A stretch of DNA of 60,938 nt from Firm-13 sp964617375 (GCA_964617375.1 CAZTXQ010000014.1:1-60938), one strand, 5' to 3'. Counted from the stretch's first letter, positions 51,190-60,861 are shown. Translations and numbers: made by a program. The notes: generated from the sequence alone by a model not told the origin.

Positions 51190-52620
51190 ATGAGCAAACG
51201 TGACTGGGAAGAGGAATGCGGCGTCTTCGGAGTACTTGATACCGACGGTAAATTGGAAGATGCTGCGAGGATGGCCTATTTTGGCCTTTTTGCATTGCAG
51301 CACAGAGGACAGGAATCGGCCGGAATAGCGGTTAACCAGAACGGAAGAATCTTGTGTCAGAAGGATCAGGGACTTGTCGTTGAGGTTTTTGATTCGATGT
51401 CTCTTCAGACGCTTAAAGGGCATGCCGCCGTGGCGCACGTTCGCTATCCCTCAGCCGGTGAATCCGGATACGATGCGGTTCAACCTGTCATGATCAAGTC
51501 CAGATCCGGTCATATGGCGATATCCCATAACGGAGCGATTACAAACGCGGAGGAGATTCGGGACCGGCTGAAGCAGGCCGGTGCGATTTTTCAGACATCC
51601 GCCGATTTCGAAGTGCTTCTTTCCGTTCTGGCCAGAAACCGTATCGCGACGGATTGTATTGAAGATGCCATCTTACAGATGATGGCGGAAATCAAGGGCG
51701 CATACTCAATTGTCATTATGTCCAACAGCAAATTGATCGGTGTCCGGGATCCTCTGGGAATCCGGCCGCTTGTTCTTGGGAGAAAAGGAAACATTTATGT
51801 TCTTGCTTCGGAGAGCTGTGCGCTCGACGCGGTAGGGGCGGAAATGATCCGCGATATTCTGCCCGGAGAAGTCATTACGATTTCGACAGAGGGAATTTCT
51901 TCCAGATACTTCGTGCCGGAAAGCACGGCACAGCAGAATGGCCGGCTTTGCATTTTCGAGTTCGTCTATTTTTCGCGGCCGGACAGCATTCTTGACGGCG
52001 CCAGCGTCTATGATTCAAGAATCAACGCAGGGCGGGTTCTGGCCAGGGAGGCTCCCTGTGACTGTGATCTTGTTGTCGGAGCACCGGATTCCGGACTGGC
52101 CGCTGCTATGGGATACGCTCTCGAAAGCGGGATACCTTACGGCTCCGCGATCTTAAAGAACCGCTATGTCGGACGGACGTTCATACAGCCGACTCAGCTC
52201 CAGCGCGAGATGTCCGTGCAGCTTAAGTATTCCGTTCTCAAGTCGGCCGTTAAGGGCAAGCGAATACTGATTGTGGACGACTCGATTGTCCGGGGCACGA
52301 CGACCAAGCATACCATCGCTCTCTTAAGGGACGCGGGAGCTGCTGAGGTACATATCCGTGTGGCATCGCCGCCGGTTCTGTACCCATGCTTTTACGGAAT
52401 CAACACACCGGAACAGAAGGAGCTTTCCGCCGTGTTCTCTTCGGTTGAAGAAGTGAGGAGAAACATCGACGCGGATTCCCTTGCGTTCATTTCGCTTAAC
52501 GGCCTCAAATCCTCCACAACAGGCATTCATTGCGGACATTGTTCTTCGTGTTTCGACGGTGAATTCCCTGCGGGTGTTCCCGAAAAGCAAAAGGACCTGA
52601 TTCATCGCATTCAAAGGTGA
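51190..52620 (+). CDS. purF: Amidophosphoribosyltransferase
   Basis: I place the start at ATG 51190 because the protein then begins MSKRDWEEECGVFGV, with a short propeptide before the nucleophile Cys10. The frame opens at 51148 inside purE. The 476-residue protein has an Ntn glutaminase domain, the PRPP loop ILIVDDSIVRGTTTKH, and C-terminal cysteines (CGHCSSC) of the Fe-S cluster type. It makes 5-phosphoribosylamine. Confidence 0.95.
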   Translation: MSKRDWEEECGVFGVLDTDGKLEDAARMAYFGLFALQHRGQESAGIAVNQNGRILCQKDQGLVVEVFDSMSLQTLKGHAAVAHVRYPSAGESGYDAVQPVMIKSRSGHMAISHNGAITNAEEIRDRLKQAGAIFQTSADFEVLLSVLARNRIATDCIEDAILQMMAEIKGAYSIVIMSNSKLIGVRDPLGIRPLVLGRKGNIYVLASESCALDAVGAEMIRDILPGEVITISTEGISSRYFVPESTAQQNGRLCIFEFVYFSRPDSILDGASVYDSRINAGRVLAREAPCDCDLVVGAPDSGLAAAMGYALESGIPYGSAILKNRYVGRTFIQPTQLQREMSVQLKYSVLKSAVKGKRILIVDDSIVRGTTTKHTIALLRDAGAAEVHIRVASPPVLYPCFYGINTPEQKELSAVFSSVEEVRRNIDADSLAFISLNGLKSSTTGIHCGHCSSCFDGEFPAGVPEKQKDLIHRIQR

Positions 52621-52638
52621 GGAGATAGATAGAAATAC

Positions 52639-53289
52639 ATGAACATAGCTGTGCTGGTATCCGGCGGCGGGACGAATCTTCAGGCGATTATGGATCGCAT
52701 TCATGATCAGACTCTTCATGGCGTTCGCATTGTCAGCGTCATATCTTCTTCGCATACGGCGTATGCTCTGGAACGTGCCAGGAAACACAATATACCCTCA
52801 AGGGTTATTTCGAAAAAAGAATATCCGGACTTGGACGCTTATGACGGCGCGATGCTTGAAGCACTGACCGATAGCGGCGCTGAACTCGTCGTACTGGCCG
52901 GTTTTCTTTCGCTTCTGGGCCCCAAAGTCGTGAAACATTTCTCCAACCGGATCATCAACATTCATCCCGCGCTTATTCCGTCCTTCTGCGGTCACGGGAT
53001 GTACGGTATCCGGCCGCATGAAGCAGCCATAAAAAAGGGTGTCAAAATATCGGGTGCGACGGTGCATTTTGTCAACGAGCACTACGACGAAGGCCCGATT
53101 CTTCTGCAGAAAAGTATAGATGTCCTTGAGGATGATACTCCGGAAAGCCTGCAGCTTCGTATTATGAACGAGTGTGAGCAGGTCATTCTTCCTCAGGCAA
53201 TTCAGCTGATCGCAGACGGACAAGTCTGTATCGAAGATAACAGGACGTATATCACGAAGAACGAAGATAGAACAGTAAGAAGTAAGTGA
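52639..53289 (+). CDS. purN: Phosphoribosylglycinamide formyltransferase
   Basis: The 216-residue enzyme uses 10-formyl-THF to make FGAR. It has VLVSGGGTNLQAIMD, VVLAGFLSLLGPKVV, NIHPALIPSFCGHGMYG, and SGATVHFVNEHYDEGPIL. A short gap of 18 bases separates it from purF; purM, which usually lies between them, is not here. The stop (TGA 53287-53289) is 11 bases before purH. Confidence 0.95.
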   Translation: MNIAVLVSGGGTNLQAIMDRIHDQTLHGVRIVSVISSSHTAYALERARKHNIPSRVISKKEYPDLDAYDGAMLEALTDSGAELVVLAGFLSLLGPKVVKHFSNRIINIHPALIPSFCGHGMYGIRPHEAAIKKGVKISGATVHFVNEHYDEGPILLQKSIDVLEDDTPESLQLRIMNECEQVILPQAIQLIADGQVCIEDNRTYITKNEDRTVRSK

Positions 53290-53300
53290 GGAACAAAGAA

Positions 53301-54845
53301 ATGATCAAGAGAGCTTTAATCAGTGTTTCGGACAAGACGGGGATTGCCGATTTTTCAAGAAAGCTTGTTGAGATGGGCGTCGAGATTCTGAGTACCGGCG
53401 GTACGGCCAAGCTTCTCAAGCAGGAGAACATACCCTGCAAAGAAGTCTCGGAGTATACCGGATTCCCGGAGTGCCTTGACGGGCGTGTCAAGACGCTGCA
53501 CCCGCTCATACACGGAGGTATCCTCGCTATCCGTTCCAATCCCGAGCATATGAAGAGAATAGACGAGCTGGGAATCGGCCTGATCGACCTTATTGTCGTC
53601 AATCTCTATCCTTTTAAGGCGACTGTTCAGAAGCCGAAAGCCGAATTTGAGGAGTGCGTCGAAAACATCGATATCGGAGGCCCCACGATGCTTCGCGCCG
53701 CGGCCAAGAACCATCAGGATGTTACGGTTGTTACCGACCCGTCCGATTACGATCTTGTTCTGCGTCAGATTTCTTCTACCGGAGACACAAGCTATCAGAC
53801 AAGATTTTTCCTCGCGAAAAAAGTCTTCGAGCATACGGCGGCCTATGATGCCTTGATCGCGCAGTATTTCCTTTCGAGAACGCCGGACAAGGCGCTTCCC
53901 GATCAGTACACGCTGACCTTCGAGAAAGTAAGCGAACTTCGTTACGGCGAGAATCCGCACCAGAGTGCGACCTTCTTTAAGAATGCAATATCGGTTCCGG
54001 GAAGTCTTTCCGAAGCCGTTCAGAAAAACGGCAAGGAGCTGTCCTACAACAACATTGCCGATGCGGATGCGACGATCTGCTGTCTCAAGGAATTCACGGA
54101 GCCCACAGTTGTCGCCGTTAAGCATGCGAATCCCTGCGGCGTTGCCTCGGGGGCAACTCTTTTCGAGGCCTGGCAGAAGGCCTATGAGGCCGACTCCGTA
54201 TCGATCTACGGCGGCATTGTCGCCGCAAACCGCGAAATTGACGCGGAAACGGCCGAAGATATGAGCAAGGTCTTCCTCGAAGTCCTGATCGCTCCTTCGT
54301 ACACGCCCGAAGCTCTCGAGATTCTCTGCCGCAAAAAGAACCTGCGCGTTCTTGAACTTCCCACGGTTTCCAGCCCGATTCCCGAGAATGAACTGAACTA
54401 TAAGCGTGTTCTCGGCGGCCTTCTTGTTCAGGATCACGACCGGAACGTATACGACGAGAAAGATCTTCGCACCGTGACGAAAGTTGAGCCCGATCCTTCA
54501 CTCCGCGAAGATATGGAATTCGCGATGAAGGTCGTTAAGTACATCAAGTCCAATGCGATCGTCGTCGTTAAGAATAAGCAGACCGTAGGCGTTGGCCCCG
54601 GTCAGACGAACCGTGTCGGCTCCGCTCAGATTGCTTTCAATTTTGCCGGTGAAAAGACGAAGGGCGCCGTTCTCGGCTCCGACGCATTTTTCCCATTCAG
54701 CGACTGCGTCGACGCGGCTCACGAAGCCGGCATCGCGGCAATCGTTCAGCCGGGCGGATCCATCCGCGACCAGGAATCCATCGATGCGTGTGACAAGTAC
54801 GGCATCGCGATGGTCTTTACCGGCACACGTCATTTCCGTCATTAA
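53301..54845 (+). CDS. purH: Bifunctional AICAR formyltransferase/IMP cyclohydrolase
   Basis: The ATG at 53301 follows GTGAGGAAC (purN stop region); the GTG at 53286 is an alternative. The 514-residue enzyme has the N-terminal IMP-cyclohydrolase domain (ISVSDKTGIADF, STGGTAKLL, GRVKTLHP) and the C-terminal transformylase (RYGENPHQSA, VAVKHANPCGVASG, QPGGSIRDQ, GTRHFRH). It performs the last two steps of IMP synthesis. Confidence 0.96.
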   Translation: MIKRALISVSDKTGIADFSRKLVEMGVEILSTGGTAKLLKQENIPCKEVSEYTGFPECLDGRVKTLHPLIHGGILAIRSNPEHMKRIDELGIGLIDLIVVNLYPFKATVQKPKAEFEECVENIDIGGPTMLRAAAKNHQDVTVVTDPSDYDLVLRQISSTGDTSYQTRFFLAKKVFEHTAAYDALIAQYFLSRTPDKALPDQYTLTFEKVSELRYGENPHQSATFFKNAISVPGSLSEAVQKNGKELSYNNIADADATICCLKEFTEPTVVAVKHANPCGVASGATLFEAWQKAYEADSVSIYGGIVAANREIDAETAEDMSKVFLEVLIAPSYTPEALEILCRKKNLRVLELPTVSSPIPENELNYKRVLGGLLVQDHDRNVYDEKDLRTVTKVEPDPSLREDMEFAMKVVKYIKSNAIVVVKNKQTVGVGPGQTNRVGSAQIAFNFAGEKTKGAVLGSDAFFPFSDCVDAAHEAGIAAIVQPGGSIRDQESIDACDKYGIAMVFTGTRHFRH

Positions 54846-54868
54846 TCGGCCCTATCGGAGGAGTAAAC

Positions 54869-56134
54869 ATGAAGGTACTTGTAGTGGGCGGAGGCGGCCG
54901 TGAGCACGCCATCTGCTGGAAGCTGAAACAAAGCCCCAGAGTTACGGAGCTTTACTGTGCGCCGGGCAACGGCGGGATAGCGGGAATTGCGACTCTCGTG
55001 CCGATCAAGGCGACGGCGATCGACGAGATCACGGAGTATGCCGTGAAGGAGAAATTCGATCTCGTATTTGTCGCGCCCGACGATCCGCTGGCCTTAGGCC
55101 TGGTCGACCGTCTCGAAGAGGCCGGAGTACGTGCATTTGGTCCGCGTGCCGACGCCGCGATCATCGAGGCGTCCAAAGCGTTTTCGAAGAACCTGATGAA
55201 GAAATACGGAATTCCGACGGCCTTCTATGAGATCTTTACCGATATGGCGGAGGCGTTTTCCTACATCGACAAATGCGATGTTCCGATTGTCGTCAAAGCC
55301 GACGGACTCGCGCTCGGGAAAGGCGTCATTATTGCCGCGACCAGAGATGAGGCAAAGGATGCCGTCCGTTCGATGATGGAGAACGGTGCGTTCGGAAGCG
55401 CCGGCCGTACCGTCGTAATCGAAGAATGCATGGAAGGCCCCGAGTTGACCGTGCTCGCTTTTGCGGACGGTAAGACCGTCTTGCCGATGATTTCCTCGCG
55501 CGATCATAAGCGTGCCTTTGACGGCGATGCCGGAAAAAACACCGGCGGAATGGGCGCCGTAACCCCCGGCGCGGATCTTACGCCGGAAGACGAAAAGAGA
55601 ATGTACGATACGATTTTTCTTCCGACCATCAGGGCTCTTGAAGAAGAGGGACGTGTGTTTAAGGGCGTCATCTATTTCGGACTGATGCTGACGAAGAGCG
55701 GCCCGAAGGTCATCGAGTATAACGCGAGATTCGGCGATCCCGAAGCACAGGCCGTGCTGCCGCGTCTCGAAAATGATCTCATGGATATAGTTGATGCCTG
55801 CATCGACGGAACTCTGGACCGGATTACACTCGAATGGAAACCGGGCGCCTCCTGCGCCGTCGTTATGGCTTCGGGCGGATATCCGGATTCCTACGAAACC
55901 GGATTTGAAATTACGGGCATCAAGGATGCCGGAGAAATTGTTTTCGAGGCCGGAACGAAGCTTCAGGACGGCATTACGAAGACCTCGGGCGGGCGCGTTC
56001 TCGCGGTTTACGCCGACGCCGATACGCTGGACGAGGCCATAGACAAGGCGTACGCCGGAGTCTCGAAAATCCGTTTCAGGAACATGCATTACCGCAAGGA
56101 TATCGGAAGAACATTATCCGGGGGTAAGAATTGA
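54869..56134 (+). CDS. purD: Phosphoribosylamine--glycine ligase
   Basis: The 421-residue ATP-grasp enzyme forms GAR. It has VLVVGGGGREHAICWKL, KADGLALGKGVI, NTGGMGAVTPG and FNARFGDPEAQAVL-like EYNARFGDPEAQ. It follows purH after 23 bases. Its TGA overlaps the TTG start of the next gene (TTGA). Confidence 0.96.
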   Translation: MKVLVVGGGGREHAICWKLKQSPRVTELYCAPGNGGIAGIATLVPIKATAIDEITEYAVKEKFDLVFVAPDDPLALGLVDRLEEAGVRAFGPRADAAIIEASKAFSKNLMKKYGIPTAFYEIFTDMAEAFSYIDKCDVPIVVKADGLALGKGVIIAATRDEAKDAVRSMMENGAFGSAGRTVVIEECMEGPELTVLAFADGKTVLPMISSRDHKRAFDGDAGKNTGGMGAVTPGADLTPEDEKRMYDTIFLPTIRALEEEGRVFKGVIYFGLMLTKSGPKVIEYNARFGDPEAQAVLPRLENDLMDIVDACIDGTLDRITLEWKPGASCAVVMASGGYPDSYETGFEITGIKDAGEIVFEAGTKLQDGITKTSGGRVLAVYADADTLDEAIDKAYAGVSKIRFRNMHYRKDIGRTLSGGKN

Positions 56135-57726
56135 GATACGGCATCTTTGGAGGAACCTTCGATCCGTTTCATCCGGGTCACCTGTCCATGATCACCGGAG
56201 CTTTAAAAAGCGGCCGGGTCGATAAGGTCTGGGTCATTCCGTCCGGTTATCCTCCCAAAAAAGACGCCGCGGCTCTGACTCCCGCGCCGTACCGTTACTA
56301 CATGACAGAAGCTGCCCTGAAGAACATCACCGGCTGCGAAGTCCTTCCGATTGAGCTTTTACGGCCGGAAAAATCCTATACGACCGATACACTTTCCTAC
56401 ATTCGCGACGAAGGCGTGGCCGGACCTGACGACAAACTGGTCCTCATTTACGGCACCGACATTCTTTTCGAGCTGGAATCGTGGTACCATCCGGAAAGAA
56501 TTGTCACGCAGGCCGAACTTCTTCTGGCCAGGCGTCCGGGCGTTCTGCAGGAGTCGACTCTTCGAAAAGCGACCGAACTTGAAGAGAAATACGGGATCGA
56601 AATATCGTATTTCCCGATTGAGGGAGTCAATATTTCCTCGCGCGAGATAAGACGGACGGGGGATTACTCAAAGCTTTCCGCTCCGGTAAGGCAGTTCATC
56701 GCAAGGCATGACCTGTATCCGAAAGAGAATCCGCTTGCGTTTCTGAAGGATGACACACACGAGCTTCTTTTCGGGTACGAGACGAAGCTCATGAAGGATC
56801 TATCCCGTGAGAGGCTTCTTCACAGCCTCAACACAGCGGTACTCTGCGTCCGCTATGCGGTGCGCTATGGCGTATCTCCGGACGAGGCTGCGGTTGCGGG
56901 GCTTCTTCACGATTGCGCCAAGCAGCTGCCGATTGCAATACAGGCGTCCATGGCAAAGAAGGTCATGGGGGAACCGCTTCTCGACAATTCGCTTCTGCAT
57001 GCACCTGCGGGACAGATCTACGCGGCAGAGCGGTACGGAATCGACAACGAGTCGATCCTTTCGGCGATCCGGTATCACACGACCGGCCGTGAAAGCATGA
57101 CGACGCTCGAAAAAATTGTGTATCTAGCCGATAAGCTCGAACCCGCGCGGGATTATGACGACTTGACCGCGATACGGGCACTGGCTGAAAAAGACCTGGA
57201 TGAAGCCCTCATCGCATGCCTTAGGGCCGTGCGCAATAAATTCGAACTGAAGAAAACCGCGTTCCACGCTGACTCGTCACGGGCACTGGATTCGCTTATT
57301 CGACGCAAGCAGACCAAAAATGATACAATAGCGAAGGCCACACAACAAACGGAGGAAAAAATGGATACTTTAACTCTTTCCAATGAAATTATTGAAATTC
57401 TGCAAAACAAAAAGGCAGAGGATGTCGAGCTCATTCCGATCGCGGAGAAAACGGCTCTCGCCGATTATTTTATTATCGCGACAGGTACGTCCACAACGCA
57501 CATCAAGGCTTTATCCGACGAAGTCGAAATTCTTATGAAGCAGAACCGGAATCTCATGCCCGATCATATCGAAGGGCAATCGACCGGACGCTGGATTCTG
57601 ATCGATTACAAAGACATTGTCGTGCATATTTTCCATCCGGAAGAGCGCGCCCATTACAGTCTCGACAAGCTTTGGCTGACGAAGCGTCCCGAGGGATCGG
57701 AAACCATCGAAGAACCGGAGTCCTGA
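56131..57726 (+). CDS. nadD: NadD-YqeK-RsfS triple fusion
   Basis: A TTG start overlaps the purD stop and follows GGGGG. The 531-residue frame has three parts. Residues about 1-200 are nicotinate-nucleotide adenylyltransferase (GIFGGTFDPFHPGHL, SSREIR). Residues about 208-395 are an HD-domain YqeK Ap4A hydrolase (RLLHSLNTAVL, GLLHDCAKQLP, AIRYHTTGRESMT). Residues 411-531 are RsfS (ALADYFIIATGTSTTH, GRWILIDYKDIVVHIFHPEERAHYSLDKLW). These genes are normally adjacent but separate. GGAGG at 57351-57355 before ATG 57361 is an in-frame internal start that could give RsfS alone. Confidence 0.92.
   Translation: MRYGIFGGTFDPFHPGHLSMITGALKSGRVDKVWVIPSGYPPKKDAAALTPAPYRYYMTEAALKNITGCEVLPIELLRPEKSYTTDTLSYIRDEGVAGPDDKLVLIYGTDILFELESWYHPERIVTQAELLLARRPGVLQESTLRKATELEEKYGIEISYFPIEGVNISSREIRRTGDYSKLSAPVRQFIARHDLYPKENPLAFLKDDTHELLFGYETKLMKDLSRERLLHSLNTAVLCVRYAVRYGVSPDEAAVAGLLHDCAKQLPIAIQASMAKKVMGEPLLDNSLLHAPAGQIYAAERYGIDNESILSAIRYHTTGRESMTTLEKIVYLADKLEPARDYDDLTAIRALAEKDLDEALIACLRAVRNKFELKKTAFHADSSRALDSLIRRKQTKNDTIAKATQQTEEKMDTLTLSNEIIEILQNKKAEDVELIPIAEKTALADYFIIATGTSTTHIKALSDEVEILMKQNRNLMPDHIEGQSTGRWILIDYKDIVVHIFHPEERAHYSLDKLWLTKRPEGSETIEEPES
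57351..57363 (+). promoter_or_regulatory. Internal Shine-Dalgarno and ATG for separate RsfS
   Basis: GGAGG, five A, then ATG (57361) inside the fused frame. It is a better site than that of the fusion itself. The 23 codons before it (RRKQTKNDTIAKATQQ…) read as spacer, not domain, which suggests that a former stop codon between yqeK and rsfS was lost. Confidence 0.7.
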
Positions 57727-57822
57727 TTTTGCCGCTAATTGACAGGCATTGTCGAAAAGTGACCGTATGAGCCCCAAGCCCCTCTGATAAAATGCAATTG
57801 CATATGCGGGGCAGGAATAAAT

Positions 57823-58578
57823 ATGGATTCTTCTCGAAGTAAACTGCTTAAGATTATTGCGGTAATCGGAATAGGTCTTGTCGCCTGCGGCATCAAGCTA
57901 TGGCTTGATTCTGCCGAAAGGCCGTCGGTAATCTATAGGGACAACGAAGATACGGCAGCAGCGGATACAGGACTTGGAAGTTCCGTATCCGTTTCTCTTT
58001 CATCGGAAGAAAGTATGAATTCGACAGATGCGTCTTCGTCTTTGACGGACGGGACCGTGCCGTCAACTTCCGACGAAATTCCGGTGTATCTTTGCGGAGC
58101 GGTCCGTTCGCCCGGTATTTACCGGACCAGCCGCGGCGTATATCTTTACGAGGTCATTGACATGGCCGGTGGATTGCTGCCCGAGGCAGCGGCCGAATAC
58201 ATCAATCTCGTTTTCGAGCTGAATGACGCCGTTTCTATTTATATCCCGACCGTTGAGGAGATGCAGTCTTATCTGGATGGACAACAGACTGCCAACTCAG
58301 AATACCTGCGCAACGGTCTTCTTACCGGTATCTGGGGAACCGATCAGACGGGGACGGCGGACGCGGGAGATTCGGGTCAAGCGACTGCGCAGGTCAATAT
58401 CAATACGGCGGATCAGGCGGCACTCGAGACGCTTCCCGGTATCGGAGCTACCACCGCGAAGGCAATCATCGCATATCGCGAGAAGACGGGCGGCTTTAAC
58501 AGTATTGAAGATATCATGAATGTGGCGGGAATCAAGGAAGGCCGTTTTGAAGCAATCCGCGATTTGATTGTCGTTTGA
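57823..58578 (+). CDS. comEA: ComEA-family DNA-binding competence protein
   Basis: The 251-residue protein has an N-terminal membrane helix (10-28), a Ser/Thr-rich linker, and an SLBB-type domain (IPVYLCGAVRSPGIY, YEVIDMAGGLLPEA). It ends with the helix-hairpin-helix pair QVNINTADQAALETLPGIGA and EDIMNVAGIKEGRF. It binds double-stranded DNA outside the membrane for uptake or binds it for other envelope purposes. ComEC is not in this window. Confidence 0.9.
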   Translation: MDSSRSKLLKIIAVIGIGLVACGIKLWLDSAERPSVIYRDNEDTAAADTGLGSSVSVSLSSEESMNSTDASSSLTDGTVPSTSDEIPVYLCGAVRSPGIYRTSRGVYLYEVIDMAGGLLPEAAAEYINLVFELNDAVSIYIPTVEEMQSYLDGQQTANSEYLRNGLLTGIWGTDQTGTADAGDSGQATAQVNINTADQAALETLPGIGATTAKAIIAYREKTGGFNSIEDIMNVAGIKEGRFEAIRDLIVV

Positions 58579-58599
58579 GTACTTGCATTTCATGTTTTC

Positions 58600-58883
58600 C
58601 TGCGGTAGACTTATTTTTACTAAAGACTTTGACGGGGACACGTGCCTTACCGCAAGTATCTGACAGAGAGAGAAGATTTTAGCTGGGAGTCTTCTTCAGA
58701 TAAGGGTTTAGAGCATACCACCCCCGAGTCGCAGAGGGAACGTTTTCGCAATTCTTGCCGAAACCAGTAACTTGTGCCGCCGACCGCGTTATCGTCTGTC
58801 GAGAGGTCTTCCGTCCGGAAGACAATTTGGGTGGAACCGTGCGTAATGCATCCCATGTAGTTGTTGACTGCATGGGATTTTTT
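58600..58883 (+). ncRNA. T-box leader of thrS
   Basis: The T-box core AATTTGGGTGGAACCGTGCG lies at 58824-58843. Directly before it is a perfect hairpin GTCTTCCG/CGGAAGAC (58806-58823, stem III). After it, TCCCATG (58851) pairs with CATGGGA (58871) and T6 ends it, the attenuator. The Stem I region (from about 58640) has an ACC (near 58720) that may be the threonine specifier; this is uncertain. Uncharged tRNA-Thr should switch the leader to read-through. The 5' end is approximate. Confidence 0.9.
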
Positions 58884-58925
58884 GTTTTCATGCGAGTATC
58901 CGTTAAAAGGGGAAAGAGGTATTTT

Positions 58926-60722
58926 ATGGTTGATTTTACAGATGAAAAACAGCGGCTGATGTACAGACACAGCACATCTCATATTCTGGCTCAGGCCGTA
59001 AAGCGTCTGTGGCCGGAAACAAAACTGGCTATCGGGCCGGCGATTGAGGACGGATTCTATTATGACTTTGATCATGAAGGGACTTTTACCAAAGAGGACT
59101 TAGAGAAAATCGAAGCCGAGATGAAGAAGATCGTTAAGGAGCATTTCCCGATCGAACGCAGCGAGATGCCGCGCGACGAAGCGCGTGCCCTTATGGTTAG
59201 CCTCGGCGAGCCGTATAAGGTTGAGCTGATCGACGACCTCCCTGAAGATGCCGTCATTTCGCTTTACCGGCAGGGTGAGTTTACCGATCTTTGCGCGGGT
59301 CCCCATATGGAGAACACCGGCGAAATCAGAGCCTATAAGCTGACTCAGGTTGCCGGCGCTTACTGGAGAGGCAACGAGAAGAATAAGATGCTGCAGCGCA
59401 TCTACGGTACAAGCTTCCCGGAAAAGGATCAGCTTAAAGCGTATCTCGACAGAATCGAGGAGGCGAAAAAGCGCGACCACAACAAGCTCGGCAGAGAACT
59501 CGGGTATTTTACAACCGTCGATTATATCGGACAGGGTCTGCCGATTATGCTCCCGAAGGGCGCAAAGGTCATGCAGAATCTGATCCGCTTCGTCGAGGAT
59601 GAGGAGGAGAGAAGAGGATACCTTCTTACCAAGACTCCTTACATGGCGAAGTCTGATCTCTATAAGATCTCTGGTCACTGGTATCACTATAGGGAAGGCA
59701 TGTTCATTCTCGGCGATCCTACGGCTCCCAAGAGCGACGAACCGATTAACGAGTCCGAGATCTATGCTCTGCGTCCGATGACCTGCCCTTTCCAGTATCA
59801 GGCGTTCCTCGCGGAGAGCAGAAGCTACCGCGATCTTCCCCTTCGCTACGGCGAGACCTCGACGCTTTTCCGGAATGAGTCTTCTGGTGAAATGCACGGT
59901 CTTATCCGCGTAAGACAGTTTACTATTTCGGAAGGTCATCTGATGGTTACTCCGGAACAGCTCACCGATGAATTCAAGGCCTGCCTTGATCTCGCGCATT
60001 TCATGCTCGACGCCGTAGGTCTCGACGATGATGTCAGCTACCGTTTCTCCAAGTGGGATCCGAACAACAAGGATAAATATGTCGGTTCCGCCGAGGAATG
60101 GGAGACGGTTCAGGATACCATGCGCGGAATCCTCGACAGTATCGGACTCGATTACAAGGAAGCCGACGGCGAAGCCGCTTTCTACGGACCGAAACTCGAC
60201 ATTCAGATCAAGAACGTGTGGGGCAAGGAAGATACGCTGATCACCATTCAGATCGATTTCCAGCAGGGTAAGCTGTTCGGCATGGAATATACGGACCGCG
60301 ACGGTCAGAAGAAATATCCGTACGTCATTCACCGCACCTCGATCGGCTGCTACGAGCGCACTCTCGCTCTTATGATCGAAAAGTATGCCGGAGCGCTGCC
60401 TCTCTGGGTTGCGGCCGAACAGGCCAGAATTCTTCCGATCTCGGACAAACATGTAGACCGTGCGTATGAGATTAAAAAACAGCTCCGTGAGATGGGACTT
60501 CGCGTCGAAGTGGACGACCGTGCGGAGAAGATCGGCAAGAAGATTCGTCAGGCACAGATGGACAAGATTCACTATATGTTTGTGCTCGGTGATAAGGAAA
60601 TGGACGAAGGCACTCTCGCAGTCCGTTCCCGTCACGACGGCGAGCTCGGTTCCCTGACGATAGAAGATACGGCGGCGCGTCTTCTCGATGAAGTGAAAAG
60701 AAGAGTGAAGTACAAGGACTGA
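58926..60722 (+). CDS. thrS: Threonine--tRNA ligase without TGS domain
   Basis: GGGGAAAGAGG precedes ATG 58926; the frame that opens at 58755 lies in the leader. The 598-residue enzyme begins almost directly with the editing domain (MYRHSTSHILAQAVKRL), so the usual 60-residue TGS domain is missing. The class II core has zinc ligands in RPMTCPFQ (Cys), GEMHGLIR (His) and VIHRTSIGCYER (His), motif 2 FRNESSGE, and a C-terminal anticodon-binding domain (ILPISDKHVDRAYEIKKQL). Regulated by the T-box upstream. Confidence 0.96.
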   Translation: MVDFTDEKQRLMYRHSTSHILAQAVKRLWPETKLAIGPAIEDGFYYDFDHEGTFTKEDLEKIEAEMKKIVKEHFPIERSEMPRDEARALMVSLGEPYKVELIDDLPEDAVISLYRQGEFTDLCAGPHMENTGEIRAYKLTQVAGAYWRGNEKNKMLQRIYGTSFPEKDQLKAYLDRIEEAKKRDHNKLGRELGYFTTVDYIGQGLPIMLPKGAKVMQNLIRFVEDEEERRGYLLTKTPYMAKSDLYKISGHWYHYREGMFILGDPTAPKSDEPINESEIYALRPMTCPFQYQAFLAESRSYRDLPLRYGETSTLFRNESSGEMHGLIRVRQFTISEGHLMVTPEQLTDEFKACLDLAHFMLDAVGLDDDVSYRFSKWDPNNKDKYVGSAEEWETVQDTMRGILDSIGLDYKEADGEAAFYGPKLDIQIKNVWGKEDTLITIQIDFQQGKLFGMEYTDRDGQKKYPYVIHRTSIGCYERTLALMIEKYAGALPLWVAAEQARILPISDKHVDRAYEIKKQLREMGLRVEVDDRAEKIGKKIRQAQMDKIHYMFVLGDKEMDEGTLAVRSRHDGELGSLTIEDTAARLLDEVKRRVKYKD

Positions 60723-60802
60723 CGCCTTATAGATGGGAATCATGGGGCAGGATGGCCGGAGAACACCGGGCAAATTTATCGGCCTTCCCGTTCATAAATA
60801 GG

Positions 60803-60831
60803 TTGACAGTTCAGGTAATTATATGTAAAAT
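60803..60831 (+). promoter_or_regulatory. tRNA promoter
   Basis: TTGACA (60803-60808) and TAAAAT (60826-60831) are 17 bases apart, a strong promoter about 30 bases before the tRNA. Confidence 0.8.
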
Positions 60832-60836
60832 TCTAC

Positions 60837-60858
60837 TGTTCGCCTTACGGGGCGAACA
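60837..60858 (+). other. Hairpin in the tRNA 5' leader
   Basis: TGTTCGCC pairs perfectly with GGCGAACA around TTACGG, four bases before the tRNA. No T run follows. It may guide 5' processing or be an imperfect end of the thrS transcript. Confidence 0.5.
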
Positions 60859-60861
60859 TAT

